Shown: positions 7,578-16,405, numbered from the stretch's first letter. The stretch is DNA of 64,000 bases from an uncultured Anaerolineae bacterium (GCA_905479495.1 CAJQMR010000005.1:186001-250000), one strand, 5' to 3'. Program-made: numbers and translations. Notes: a model not told the origin generated them from the sequence alone.

Positions 7578-9143
7578 ATGCAGACACAACCCGACAGGGA
7601 CAAACGGCCGTACGAACGGTCTCCCCTCATTCCTTTTACCACCGAGTCCCCAGCCCTGGCACGTTTGCAGGGTTTACTCCCCAAATTAGGCAAAGGTGGC
7701 GGGCACATTAGCGCTTCAGTTTACGACACGGCTCAGGTGCTGCGCGCCTATCCCCCTTCAGGCGGCGTTACGCCCGGCCTGGAGTGGCTCAAACGCCAGC
7801 AGCAAGCCGACGGCGGCTGGGGTAGTCCGGCTGCCCCGCTTTATCGTCGTATCTCTACCATTGCGGCCGTTCTAGCGCTGCATCAATACGCCGACATCAT
7901 CGACGCCGCCGAAAGTATTGAGGCCGGGCTGGATCATCTTCATGTTCAACGTGAGCTGTGGGCACACACGGTGCCAGACAGCCTACCCGTAGGCGCAGAA
8001 CTCATTTATCCTTATCTCATCGACGAAGCTGCCCGGCTCAATTTGACCATCCCACGCCAGGGCAACACAGCGCTGCTGGGCCAGGGGCGTAAAAAGCTAA
8101 AATATATTGCCCATATCAAACCAGATGCCGGTTCCCCACCCATGCACTCCTGGGAGGCCTGGGGCAGTGAGCCAGAGCCAGCTTATCTGGATGGTGCCGG
8201 CAGCATTGGGCACAGTCCAGCAGCAACGGCCGTTTGGCTATCACGGTTAGCCAGAGGAAAAGACACAGAGTCGCTGCGGCAGCAGGCTGAAATGTATCTG
8301 AATCGGGCGGCTGGCGTCACCGGCTTTAATATTCCAGGGGTTGTACCAGGCATCTGGCCCATGAACCGGTTTGAGCTGGCCTTTGGCCTTTATCCGCTGC
8401 TGGTAGCTGACCTGCTCGACAAAGAAGATCTGCAAGCAATGCTGCAACCGCAGCTAGATATGCTGGGCTTTGCCTTGACCGAACAAGGCATTGGCTTGAG
8501 CGATCACTTCTACCAGGATGGGGATGATACGGCCGCAGCGCTGGCTATTTTGCATACAGCCGGTTACGTGGTTGATCCCTCTGTTTTGAATCGTTTTCGT
8601 GGTAATGGCGTTTATTACGCTTTTGCTGGCGAGATTCAACTGTCTGTTTCCCTAACAGCGCGGGCGGTTCACGCCCTGCGGCTGTTTGGTCAGCGGGATG
8701 AAGCGGCGGTGCAATATTTGTTGGACATGCAGGGCGAAAACGGCCGTTGGCAAGATGACAAATGGCACATCTCCTGGCTGTACAACACCTTGCATTTGGT
8801 TTTAGCCCTGGCAGCGGAACCATTGGGGTATACGGCCGTTATGCACGCCCAAGACGATCTCATCCAAAGCCAGCACAGCAACGGCGGCTGGGGTGTCCAC
8901 GACAATGAAGCCACTCCTTCCGAAACAGCTTATGGTTTACTAACCCTTTACACACTGTACAAAGAACGGCTGCTGACTGAATCGGGCCGCCACGCCTTCA
9001 AAAAAGGGCAGGCATTCCTGAAAAACTATATCGACCTGCCCAATCTGGATCGCACCTCGCTGTGGATTGAAAAAGAGCTGTACACGCCGCCGCGCATCGA
9101 AAAGATGTTTGAGCTATGCGCTCTGCTCGTCTCCATCAACTGA
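7578..9143 (+). CDS. Class II diterpene cyclase / prenyl-cyclase-like protein
   Basis: 521 residues, starting at ATG 7578 seven bases after GGAGG. The central motif DGDDTA (about residue 314) is the DxDDTA general-acid motif of class II diterpene cyclases, which protonate geranylgeranyl diphosphate. QW-type repeats flank it: QQQADGGWGS near residue 75 and QHSNGGWGV near residue 435. Length and domain layout fit bacterial two-domain class II enzymes (about 500 residues) rather than squalene-hopene cyclases (over 600). The aspartate-rich DDxxD of class I enzymes is absent, so the product should be a bicyclic diphosphate. Such enzymes normally work with a class I synthase; none is adjacent. The gene is monocistronic between the ABC operon and a DUF2892 gene. 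Confidence 0.8.
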   Translation: MQTQPDRDKRPYERSPLIPFTTESPALARLQGLLPKLGKGGGHISASVYDTAQVLRAYPPSGGVTPGLEWLKRQQQADGGWGSPAAPLYRRISTIAAVLALHQYADIIDAAESIEAGLDHLHVQRELWAHTVPDSLPVGAELIYPYLIDEAARLNLTIPRQGNTALLGQGRKKLKYIAHIKPDAGSPPMHSWEAWGSEPEPAYLDGAGSIGHSPAATAVWLSRLARGKDTESLRQQAEMYLNRAAGVTGFNIPGVVPGIWPMNRFELAFGLYPLLVADLLDKEDLQAMLQPQLDMLGFALTEQGIGLSDHFYQDGDDTAAALAILHTAGYVVDPSVLNRFRGNGVYYAFAGEIQLSVSLTARAVHALRLFGQRDEAAVQYLLDMQGENGRWQDDKWHISWLYNTLHLVLALAAEPLGYTAVMHAQDDLIQSQHSNGGWGVHDNEATPSETAYGLLTLYTLYKERLLTESGRHAFKKGQAFLKNYIDLPNLDRTSLWIEKELYTPPRIEKMFELCALLVSIN

Positions 9144-9149
9144 TCTACA

Positions 9150-9218
9150 TAGCCTGTAGCTGCGCTTTCTTAGCGCGAACACGTCACGAACGCAGTAAGA
9201 AACTGCGGCTACGGGCTA
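9150..9218. repeat. Imperfect palindrome (GTAGC-GCAG family)
   Basis: Arms TAGCCTGTAGCTGCG and CTGCGGCTACGGGCTA enclose about 38 bp. It sits just after the stop of the terpene-cyclase gene and may end its transcript. A shorter relative, GCAGAAAGAATCTGCGGCTAC, lies at 44511-44531. Confidence 0.6.
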
Positions 9219-9342
9219 ATTCCTTCCCTCAATTAGCTGCCCAACCTGAAATTTAGCTTAATAGCATGTAACCTTTTGCCATACCCTCCGTCTAAAAGTG
9301 TATAGGTAAGGATATTTACACAATAAATTTCGGAGGAATATC

Positions 9343-9546
9343 ATGAAACCAAATATGGGAAGCACAGATCGTATTATTCGCGTTGTTTTAGCAGTTGTGG
9401 TGGCCGTTTTATACTTCACCAACCTCATTTCAGGAACGGCCGCAATCATCCTGGGCATTCTGGCCATCGTCTTATTGCTCACCAGCGTGGTTGGCTTTTG
9501 CCCGCTGTATGCGCCCTTCAAACTGTCTACGATTGGCAAAAAATAA
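9343..9546 (+). CDS. DUF2892 (YgaP-like) small inner-membrane protein
   Basis: 67 residues, led by GGAGG six bases before ATG. The start MGSTDRIIRVVLAVVVAVL, a two-helix hairpin and GFCPLYAPFKLSTIGKK are typical of DUF2892 membrane proteins; the Cys in GFCPLY is conserved in the family. Their function is not settled; some are fused to rhodaneses in sulfur metabolism. A clear terminator follows at 9573-9602. Confidence 0.85.
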   Translation: MKPNMGSTDRIIRVVLAVVVAVLYFTNLISGTAAIILGILAIVLLLTSVVGFCPLYAPFKLSTIGKK

Positions 9547-9572
9547 AACGTCAGCACAAACAAAACAGCAAC

Positions 9573-9602
9573 AAAAAAGAGCGACCGCCGTTGCTCTTTT
9601 TT
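9573..9602 (+). terminator. Intrinsic terminator after the DUF2892 gene
   Basis: AAAAAAGAGC, an 8-10 nt loop region, then GCTCTTTTTT: a stable stem ending in a T-tract, 27 bp after the stop codon. The A-tract makes it potentially bidirectional for the converging minus-strand gene. Confidence 0.8.
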
Positions 9603-9645
9603 GTTGCCAGTTGGCCGCGTCAGGGGCATGATCCCAGACGGTGAA

Positions 9646-10677
9646 TTAGGAAACATGGCCTGAAAGCTCAGGAGAACGTATTCCCAGATTAACACCTAGG
9701 GCTTGAGCTAAGCTTTGCAGGGAAACGTCAATGCTGTTTAGTCCCACAATGCCCGCCAGCACCATCACAAGAAAATTGAGCGCATGGTACAACACCGCCA
9801 GCGAAGCGGCGGCTTCAGTCGGTAGGCCCAGCACGGTCATGGCCGCAATCACCCCCATGTGGAAAACGCCAATCTGCCCTGGCGAAGAGGGGGCAGCCAC
9901 GGCAAACGCGCCCGCAATCATGATGAAGGTGGCATTGAGGAGAGAGGGCGGCAGATGTACCGCTTGCAACGCCGCGTTATAGGCCAGCACCACGGGGAGC
10001 CAAGTCAGCGCGCTTAACCCAAGCAAGAGGAGCGCAGAGCGCCACTGCGTAAAGGCACGCAGCCCGTCCAGCAAGTTGTCCAACTGCTGGTGCAGCTTGT
10101 CTGAAGCGAGTCCCGTCCATTTAGGCCCAAGCCAGGAAAGCAGTTTGTGGGCCAACTGCCGTTTATTTGCCAACAAAATCAGCCCCACAATCAACCCCAC
10201 CGTAGCCACACCAGAAAATAATCCCGCCTGCCGTAACCACGCTGGTAGCGCCTCGATTTGCAGCAGCGCCAGCGGCAGCAGCAGCACCATCAACAGCATG
10301 TCCAGCAGCCGCTCCACCACCATCGTAGTCATGCCCTGGGGCACAGAAAGCCCTGGCTGCTGCCCCACCAGCAAGGCGCGAGCCACATCTCCCAGGCGGA
10401 ATGGGAGCAGCTGCGTCAACATCTGGCCAATGTTTTGGATGTGGAACAACGTTGCCTGGGAGATATGGTTCCCCAACAGATACCGCCAGCGCACGGCCCG
10501 CAAGAACAAATAAATAAGAAGGTAAACGGCCGTTCCCAACAAATAACGTGGATTGGCCTGCTGCACAGCCTGGGCAATTTCAGATGGGTTGATGACCCAA
10601 AACAGGCCGCCGAGGCACAGCAAACTTATCGCCATGCCCAGCAAAAATTGTCGCTTCTTTTGTAAGCTTATCTGCAT
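9646..10677 (-). CDS. LPG synthase N-terminal-like flippase family membrane protein (UPF0104)
   Basis: 343 residues with about eight membrane helices. The start at ATG 10677 has GGAG a few bases upstream, better than ATG 10689. Signature features of the lysylphosphatidylglycerol-synthase membrane domain are present: RAVRWRYLLG near residue 60, then LLPFRLGDVARALLVG, and a later SSPGQIGVFHMGV motif. Stand-alone members occur near glycosyltransferases and are thought to act in lipid or lipid-linked sugar translocation. It lacks the C-terminal transferase domain of MprF. Its neighbour upstream on the same strand is a PIG-V-like membrane protein. Confidence 0.8.
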   Translation of the reverse strand: MQISLQKKRQFLLGMAISLLCLGGLFWVINPSEIAQAVQQANPRYLLGTAVYLLIYLFLRAVRWRYLLGNHISQATLFHIQNIGQMLTQLLPFRLGDVARALLVGQQPGLSVPQGMTTMVVERLLDMLLMVLLLPLALLQIEALPAWLRQAGLFSGVATVGLIVGLILLANKRQLAHKLLSWLGPKWTGLASDKLHQQLDNLLDGLRAFTQWRSALLLLGLSALTWLPVVLAYNAALQAVHLPPSLLNATFIMIAGAFAVAAPSSPGQIGVFHMGVIAAMTVLGLPTEAAASLAVLYHALNFLVMVLAGIVGLNSIDVSLQSLAQALGVNLGIRSPELSGHVS

Positions 10678-10763
10678 GCTGCTCTCCATTTTGACTTGTT
10701 GTGTCCTGCGGGAAAGTTACTTTGCGACCAGAAAAGTAACGGATTTGGGCAATCGGAATTTGC

Positions 10764-10832
10764 CACAGAGGGCACAGAAATTTTTGAGATGCTTCTCTAA
10801 TTCTCTTTCCCCTCGGTGATCTCTGTGGCCAT
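10764..10832. repeat. CACAGAG-family inverted repeat
   Basis: GCCACAGAGGGCACAGA and ATCTCTGTGGC are the arms of an imperfect palindrome between two minus-strand genes. Its left arm matches the unit found between the ABC genes at 5457-5475. A smaller hairpin, GTTACTTT/AAAAGTAAC, lies just before it at about 10714-10739. Confidence 0.6.
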
Positions 10833-10834
10833 TC

Positions 10835-12046
10835 TCAGGCTACCCAATACCAGTTGGCGTAAAGGGCGGTGAACAGGGCCAGGAGGGGAAGGGATACGGC
10901 CGTAATCAGCTTATCGACCCAGGGATGTTCGCCCCACTCTGCCAGCAAAATAAAGGCGGGGAACAGCACCCACATGTAGCGCCGCTGGCTCATCAGCAAG
11001 CCGGAGCTGAAAGGGATGAGCACACCCAACAGCACAAAGGCGGCTTCAGCGTAACGTCCTTTGTAAAGCAGCACGATGCCCAAAATGAGGAACACGGTGA
11101 CAAAAATGAAATCAATCCAGTTATCGAAGTGGATTTGCCCGCTGAGAAACGCATTGAACCAGCCCACCGACGGCCGTTGCAGCAAGTCTGCCACCACCAC
11201 AAAAGGTGATTGGGGCACGCGCCCCCAGGCAGCCGAGGCATTGGCAAAAGCTAGCGCATCGCCAAAAACATACCAAAGATAGGCCATGTAGCTAACCAAT
11301 CCCAACGGCGCGCTGGCTGGAACCAATAGCGCCCAGGGCGACTGCCGTTCCTCCCCCACATTCAGCCGCCACTGCCGCCACCATTCCAGCAGCAGCAGCG
11401 GCACAATGATGATCCCCACCAGGCGGCACAGCGTAGCGGCGATGGCAAAGGGCACGCTGGTGCGCCACTGGCCGCGTCGGGCAAAATAATAAGCGGCAAT
11501 CGTCACCAGTAAAAAGAGGGATTCTGTGTAAATGGCCGAGCCATAAAAGGCCATGGGGAAGATGAGCAAATACCAGACGGCCCGCTCAGCCACCTTTTCT
11601 GACCAATTTTCAGCTACGAGACGGTAAAAGAAAACGGCCGTACCCAGCAGCGCCAAATTACTCACGATGATGCCCGAAACGGCCGCATCCCCTACCAGTG
11701 GCGCTAGCGCCACCATCAGCAGCGGCAGCAGCGGGAAAAAGGCGACCGACGGCAGCGGCACCCCTTGAAACTTATACCCCTCCTCCACGATGCTGATGTA
11801 AAAGCCGGTGTCCCAGCGGCTGGCAAACACATCTAGCAGAATGTTTTCCGTGCCGCGCAGGTGGTATGGTGGTGGCGAGGTTGCATCCAGCAGCAGCGGC
11901 ACTGCCAGGTAAGCCACAATCAGTACCCCCAGCCGGGTAACAACAAACAAAAGCAGCGGCAGCCACAGCCAGCGCGGGATACTCAGGCTGGTCAGGCGGC
12001 TAAAAATTGTTTCAGTTAATGGTGAGCTGTCTAGTTTTGCGTCCAT
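10835..12046 (-). CDS. PIG-V-like mannosyltransferase family membrane protein
   Basis: 403 residues, about ten membrane segments. The early luminal-type loop has RWDTGFYISIVEEGY followed by AFFPLLPLL, and a later FYGSAIYTESLFLL: the hallmark blocks of bacterial PIG-V/COG5542 proteins, GT-C-fold enzymes that use polyprenyl-phosphate sugars. The acceptor is unknown. ATG 12046 is preceded only by GGGA, a weak ribosome-binding site. It is one of three GT-C-like membrane proteins in the window (with 13440-14969 and 32752-34863). Confidence 0.75.
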   Translation of the reverse strand: MDAKLDSSPLTETIFSRLTSLSIPRWLWLPLLLFVVTRLGVLIVAYLAVPLLLDATSPPPYHLRGTENILLDVFASRWDTGFYISIVEEGYKFQGVPLPSVAFFPLLPLLMVALAPLVGDAAVSGIIVSNLALLGTAVFFYRLVAENWSEKVAERAVWYLLIFPMAFYGSAIYTESLFLLVTIAAYYFARRGQWRTSVPFAIAATLCRLVGIIIVPLLLLEWWRQWRLNVGEERQSPWALLVPASAPLGLVSYMAYLWYVFGDALAFANASAAWGRVPQSPFVVVADLLQRPSVGWFNAFLSGQIHFDNWIDFIFVTVFLILGIVLLYKGRYAEAAFVLLGVLIPFSSGLLMSQRRYMWVLFPAFILLAEWGEHPWVDKLITAVSLPLLALFTALYANWYWVA

Positions 12047-12078
12047 TTATTTTCCCATCATCACGCATCACGCCTGGG

Positions 12079-12097
12079 CTCCCGCCTTCGCGGGAGT
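12079..12097. repeat. Short palindrome CTCCCGCC-TTC-GCGGGAG
   Basis: The same GCCTTCGCGGGAGTGACAG tail recurs at 27616-27637. It lies in the 224-bp gap between the PIG-V-like gene and the secreted paralogue pair; I see no gene in that gap. Confidence 0.5.
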
Positions 12098-12270
12098 GAC
12101 AGTCAAATAAGGAATGCATGTGACTGTCACCTGTAAATTGAGTACAATGAAAACATTCCGGCGACCTGGCCCACATTGATTTTGGGAAACCATCTGTTGT
12201 GACCAAGCCGCCAGAACGTCCTAAGGCTGTAGTGGTGACGATAGTGCCGCTATCTCACCATTACAGCTTC

Positions 12271-12738
12271 TTACCGGGGCAGCCGCTGCCCAAAGCCAAA
12301 GACAGGCCCAGCAAACCCATCAGGTACCCCCACCAGAGGCGCATCGTGTCGCAGGCTAAAGCCTTGCGTAGCAGAGGCGTTCATGTCTACCTCCATCGTG
12401 ATGTCGTACTGGCCGATAGCCATGCTGGAATCCGGGCTTTGCACCACAAACTGGGCTGAACCCTGGCCATCTGTCATCACGCGACCTAAGTAACGGCCGT
12501 TCACAAACAGAGTAGCCACGCTGTGGGCCGGAAAGCCAGAGCCGGTAAAGGCAAAGGCGCTGCCGGGTGCCCCTTCCGTGGCGTGCACCGACAGCTCCGG
12601 CGCGTAGACCCCGGCCATCATGCGCCACTCCAGGGCGGCGGCGGGACGATCGACGTAGGGCACCATAGCAACACCTGCCAGCAGGATGACTAAAGCCATA
12701 ACCGTGCGGACCATCGTCCGTTGACTGAATTGTTTCAT
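12271..12738 (-). CDS. Secreted single Ig-like-domain protein, paralogue 1
   Basis: 155 residues. ATG 12738 follows AAGGAGG at the right distance; longer in-frame starts are unsupported. A signal peptide (MKQFSQRTMVRTVMALVILLA, cleavage after about AAA) is followed by one domain with APGSAFAFTGSGFP, TLFVNGRYLG, VMTDGQGSAQFVV and YDITMEVDMNAS. The neighbouring gene 12848-13327 encodes the same architecture, so they arose by tandem duplication. The fold is probably an Ig/TIG-like beta sandwich; the function is unknown. Confidence 0.7.
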   Translation of the reverse strand: MKQFSQRTMVRTVMALVILLAGVAMVPYVDRPAAALEWRMMAGVYAPELSVHATEGAPGSAFAFTGSGFPAHSVATLFVNGRYLGRVMTDGQGSAQFVVQSPDSSMAIGQYDITMEVDMNASATQGFSLRHDAPLVGVPDGFAGPVFGFGQRLPR

Positions 12739-12847
12739 AGTTACCTCCTTCGCAACTACAAGTAAGGATAGAAATTTGTTAGCGGGAACGGCTTGGAACG
12801 GCCGTTCCCGGCATAACGACAATTGGGTAAAACATTCTGTGCTTTGC

Positions 12848-13327
12848 TCAACGCTGTACAAAGGGCAAGAACGTGCTGTTGCCCGTCGTACCAAACACAG
12901 AGCCAGGAAACCCACCGGGTGGGGATACAACCGAGCCAGTGCTGTCCACGGTGATAATTTTGAAGGCGGATACATTGGCATCCGTCTCCATCACTACGGT
13001 CAGCTCACCATCGGGCACGCCGGTTGTGTCGATAATGAAGCTGCCCGCGCCATTGCTGTCGGTGGTGACACCGCCAACCACCTGGCCATTCACAAAGATG
13101 ATGGCCAACCAATTGGGCTGGTAGCCAGTGCCGGTAAAGGCAAATTGGCTGCCGGGTGCCCCCGTGTTATCACTCACGCTTAAATCTGGGGCGTAGGCGC
13201 TGCCAAAGGTTTCCCAATTAATGGCCGCCCGGGCATTGCCCACGTAGGGCAGCAGCAGCACACCACCCAGCAACACAAACGCGGTGATCAGCAACCGACT
13301 AACTGCTTCTTTTCGTTCTTGACTCAT
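12848..13327 (-). CDS. Secreted single Ig-like-domain protein, paralogue 2, with LPFVQR tail
   Basis: 159 residues; AGGAGG lies five bases before the ATG. Signal peptide (RLLITAFVLLGGVLLLP, cleavage near ARA), then a domain with APGSQFAFTGTGYQP, IIFVNGQVVG, TTDSNGAGSFII and VMETDANVSAF, aligned throughout with the next gene downstream. The last residues STFLPFVQR match the tail of the protein at 19324-21168 (SIYLPMVQR). Such tails are common at the ends of secreted Chloroflexota proteins and may be a sorting signal; paralogue 1 lacks it. Confidence 0.7.
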   Translation of the reverse strand: MSQERKEAVSRLLITAFVLLGGVLLLPYVGNARAAINWETFGSAYAPDLSVSDNTGAPGSQFAFTGTGYQPNWLAIIFVNGQVVGGVTTDSNGAGSFIIDTTGVPDGELTVVMETDANVSAFKIITVDSTGSVVSPPGGFPGSVFGTTGNSTFLPFVQR

Positions 13328-13439
13328 AGAGCCTCCTTTTATCTTTAACGCAGAGACACGGCGGCGCAGAGGAAACGTTTTTCTATATTGTTATCTTGGT
13401 TTTCCACCTGCCACCGCTTTCTGCAAAATAAAACTACCG

Positions 13440-14969
13440 TTACGGAACAGGTTCAATACGCGGCACCAGCTTGTAAATGGGTCCCATGGGGATGGCTGTA
13501 GTTTGCTGGAGCAGCGTCATTGACGGGTTATTGATGTAGATCGGCCGTTCATCAATCTGGCTGAGAATGAGCTGCTCCATTGCTGCGCCAGAGATGAGGA
13601 AGCGGTTGATGGTTTGCACATCGGGGCGCTGGCCCTCAACCAATTGCAGATATTGCACAGCGGGCACCGTATCCCACCAGCCCAGCACCAGCGCGTTTGG
13701 CTCCACCTCTTGCAAAATCGTCTCGGCCATCTCGCGCGTGCTCCAATCTTCTGAGCGATCCACCAGCCCCCAGTTCAACCAGGCAGCTAAAATGACTGCG
13801 CCCACGGCCAGAACACGAATCAGCCGAGGTGTGACCAGCGGCTGGCTTTTTAGCCAAAACAGGAGTTGCTGGTAGCCTACACCCAGCCAGATGGCCCAGA
13901 TAAGATACGTGGGCAAGAACATGGTGTCTTTGTCGATGACGCGATAGTTGATGTAGAAGATGACATTGGCCAGAAACATGAGCAGCAGCATGCCACCCAG
14001 CCGCCAATTGCGCCGAGTCAACACGCCCAGGCCAAGCAGCCCTGGCCCAATGCCAATGGCCAGAAAAGCGGTCCAGAGCTGTACACCGTAAGCTGCCACC
14101 TGCGGCCAAATTTCGTTTAGCTGGTAGCCAAACATCTGCCCGGCAAAGCTTTGCCCGGTAATGAGCCACCACAATCCGGAAATACTCATCAGGTTGGCCG
14201 GGTGAAACAAACCGCTGGCGTCATATTCGCCTGCATAGTTGAAAATAGGTTGATTGACATAACGAATGGGTAAGATAAGGAAGACAGAGAGGCCAAGCAG
14301 GACGGCCGTTCCTCCCGCAGCCCATACCCGCCAATTTTTGAATTGGGTTGGCTGGCTGGTAAGCACGTACCAGGCAGCACCAGGCACCAACAGCACCGTC
14401 GCCATGTGGTTTCCCATACTGGCTGTCATTAAAAAGATAGGCAGCGCCAGACACAGCGGCGTGGGGTTATCGGCCCAGCGCAGCAGGCTGAGGATGATGC
14501 CCGCCATGAGCGCTGCGTGCAGCGTATACACCTCGGCAATGAGGGACATCGCCCAGAAGTAAGGCGCGGTAGCCAGCAACCCAAGCGCACCCAGACGCAG
14601 CCAGGGGTCCACCTTGAGGCGACGCAAAATTTGTTCGACTTGCAGCAGCGTTAAGGCGCTCAAAAAAGCAGAGAAGAAGTTCAGCCGGTAGCCCATATCG
14701 CTGCTGAGCGGCAGCCAGGACCAGACCTTGCCCAGCAGCAGGTACAGCGGATAGCCCGTGGCCCGGATGATACCGTTGGTGGTAACGGCCGTTGTAAATT
14801 CGGCGCTGTCCAGATTGTAAATAGTGGGAGCCAGTGTCAGCCAGTAGAGCAGCAGCGGCAGGGCAAACACGGTCACAGAGACCCAATCCAGCCGAGACAC
14901 CTGCTGCCACAGGTCGCTTCTGGTTTCATTGGAACGGATAAAAGAGGGCAAGGTTGTTAACTTAAACAT
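13440..14969 (-). CDS. DUF2723-family membrane glycosyltransferase (GT-C type)
   Basis: 509 residues from ATG 14969 (GAGGAG upstream). The first loop has TLAPTIYNLDSAEFTTA and IIRATGYPLYLLLGKVW, the DSxEF and GYPLY blocks of DUF2723, a family related to protein O-mannosyltransferases. About eleven membrane helices are followed by a soluble C-terminal part of about 100 residues (NALVLGWWDTVPAVQYLQ). It probably transfers sugar from a polyprenyl carrier at the outer face of the membrane. Target unknown. Confidence 0.8.
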   Translation of the reverse strand: MFKLTTLPSFIRSNETRSDLWQQVSRLDWVSVTVFALPLLLYWLTLAPTIYNLDSAEFTTAVTTNGIIRATGYPLYLLLGKVWSWLPLSSDMGYRLNFFSAFLSALTLLQVEQILRRLKVDPWLRLGALGLLATAPYFWAMSLIAEVYTLHAALMAGIILSLLRWADNPTPLCLALPIFLMTASMGNHMATVLLVPGAAWYVLTSQPTQFKNWRVWAAGGTAVLLGLSVFLILPIRYVNQPIFNYAGEYDASGLFHPANLMSISGLWWLITGQSFAGQMFGYQLNEIWPQVAAYGVQLWTAFLAIGIGPGLLGLGVLTRRNWRLGGMLLLMFLANVIFYINYRVIDKDTMFLPTYLIWAIWLGVGYQQLLFWLKSQPLVTPRLIRVLAVGAVILAAWLNWGLVDRSEDWSTREMAETILQEVEPNALVLGWWDTVPAVQYLQLVEGQRPDVQTINRFLISGAAMEQLILSQIDERPIYINNPSMTLLQQTTAIPMGPIYKLVPRIEPVP

Positions 14970-14987
14970 AATTCTCCTCAAAAAACA

Positions 14988-15048
14988 GCGACCAAGTGAT
15001 GGGCCTCACACGTGATGGGCATCAAAGTGCTGGGCATCAGTTGGTCGC
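14988..15048. repeat. Inverted repeat with internal direct repeats
   Basis: GCGACCAA and TTGGTCGC bracket three near-repeats of GTGATGGGCATCA (one reads GTGATGGGCCTCA, one GTGCTGGGCATCA). It lies between the DUF2723 gene and the gene upstream of it on the minus strand, and could act as an operator or a transcript hairpin. Confidence 0.5.
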
Positions 15049-15121
15049 CATGTTTGGTGCAAGGCACCAGTGAGTGCTGTCGGCTGATAAAAAGTAACGG
15101 TTTTCAGGCTACCGGGGCAGT

Positions 15122-16405
15122 TTAATCATCGTCGCGACGGCCGTTGTCGTTCCCATTGTCATTGTCGCCATCCCCGCCGCTGCCACTGTTGCCACCATCG
15201 TTTTCATTACCATTGTCGTTGTCGTTGTCATTACCACCACCGCTGCCGCTGTTGCCCCCACCGTTGTCATTGTCATCATTGTCATTCCCGTTGTCGCCGC
15301 CGGAATTGCCGCTCCCGTTATCGTTGTTGTTGTCGCCAGCGTTTTCATTGCCGTTGTCATCACCCGAATTATCATTGCCATTGTCGTTGCTACCGGAATT
15401 GCCACCACCGTTGTCGTTACTGTCGTTGTCATTGCTGCTGCCGGAATTGTCGTTGTGGTTGTCGTTGCCATTGTCATCATCGTTGTCATTCACAACGGCC
15501 GTTGGCTGGCTGGTAGGTTCGGTCGTGGGTGTGGGCGGAACGGCCGTTACCGTTGCCGTCGGCGTCTCAGTGGGTGTACTGGTAGCTGTTGGCGTCGCCG
15601 AAACCATTGGCGTCATGGGGGTGGTTGGTGTCGGCGTGTTGGTCATCGTGCTTGTGGGCGTGGCCGTGGCCGTCATGGTGACGGTTGGTGTGGCTGTAGA
15701 TGTTGTTGTTGTTGCTGGAACGTCCTGCAAGATGGTGATACTGCTGGCATAGAGATGTCCATGATGGGTACGGCCGTTCACCAACACAATGGCACCAACG
15801 CCAGCATAGCCATCCATCTGAGTTTGCTCATTCACCTGAACAGGTACGCCAGCGATGACCCAATTGCTGCCCTGCTTGGCATTCACCCGGCCTTCAAAAG
15901 AGACCTCAACAGCTTCATTGGTGCGCAAAACAGCCTTCGCCTCCCGTACCCGCTCCTGGTTCAGTTGCATGTTAAGGCTAAAAACGGCCGTAGCATTTTC
16001 CGTCTGCTCTAATTGGTAGGATTCCACCCACCGCTTGGTGTTGTAAAGCAGATCCCCAGGCAGCGCAGAGGCAGAAGCAAATAAAAATGTGACGCCAAAC
16101 AAAACGGTCACCATTGCCAAAGAAACCACTGGGAACAGCATGCGCCGTAAATGACGCCAGGAAAACCACGCCTGCCGCTGACTAGAACGCAGTTGAGACG
16201 CTTGCTGTAAAAACAATTTTTGCGACTGCTGTTTGGCCGCCAGGCTTGGCTGCAGCCGCCGCTGTTGTAAGTGAGTTGCAACGGCTAAAAACTTCTCGAT
16301 CTCTTCTGCAGCATGAGGATATTTTGCTTGCAACGCTTCAACCGAAACACCCGCTTCAAACTGCTCCAGGCAGTCAAATAAGATTTGCTCCTGAACAATC
16401 TTCAT
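15122..16405 (-). CDS. ECF-associated membrane protein (DUF5667/DUF5666-like) with Asn/Asp/Gly-rich tail
   Basis: 427 residues, overlapping the sigma-factor gene by 4 bp (ATGA), which implies translational coupling and a functional link. Residues 1-90 are cytoplasmic and helical; one membrane helix at about 93-112 is followed by LPGDLLYNTKRWVE (the DUF5667 signature) and a DUF5666-like barrel (FEGRVNAKQGSNWVIAG). Then comes a Thr/Pro-rich stretch of about 90 residues and a tail of about 115 residues almost only of Asn, Asp, Gly and Ser, encoded by GTTGTCATTGTC-like repeats. It probably acts as the anti-sigma or sensor partner; the acidic tail could bind calcium, but no clean GGxGxD repeat is present. 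Confidence 0.7.
   Translation of the reverse strand: MKIVQEQILFDCLEQFEAGVSVEALQAKYPHAAEEIEKFLAVATHLQQRRLQPSLAAKQQSQKLFLQQASQLRSSQRQAWFSWRHLRRMLFPVVSLAMVTVLFGVTFLFASASALPGDLLYNTKRWVESYQLEQTENATAVFSLNMQLNQERVREAKAVLRTNEAVEVSFEGRVNAKQGSNWVIAGVPVQVNEQTQMDGYAGVGAIVLVNGRTHHGHLYASSITILQDVPATTTTSTATPTVTMTATATPTSTMTNTPTPTTPMTPMVSATPTATSTPTETPTATVTAVPPTPTTEPTSQPTAVVNDNDDDNGNDNHNDNSGSSNDNDSNDNGGGNSGSNDNGNDNSGDDNGNENAGDNNNDNGSGNSGGDNGNDNDDNDNGGGNSGSGGGNDNDNDNGNENDGGNSGSGGDGDNDNGNDNGRRDDD

Noticed and set aside
9276-9306. TTGCCA ... TATAGG as a promoter for the DUF2892 gene
   Set aside because: The 19-bp spacing and the poor -10 hexamer do not support a call.
12199-12459. Plus-strand frame opposite the secreted Ig-like protein
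   Set aside because: Overlaps the 3' half of a gene with a signal peptide and a clear paralogue; no ribosome-binding site.
15144-15752. Plus-strand open frame of 202 codons rich in Leu, Ser and Pro
   Set aside because: It is the reverse reading of the Asn/Asp/Gly repeat tail of the ECF-associated protein and has no independent start signal.
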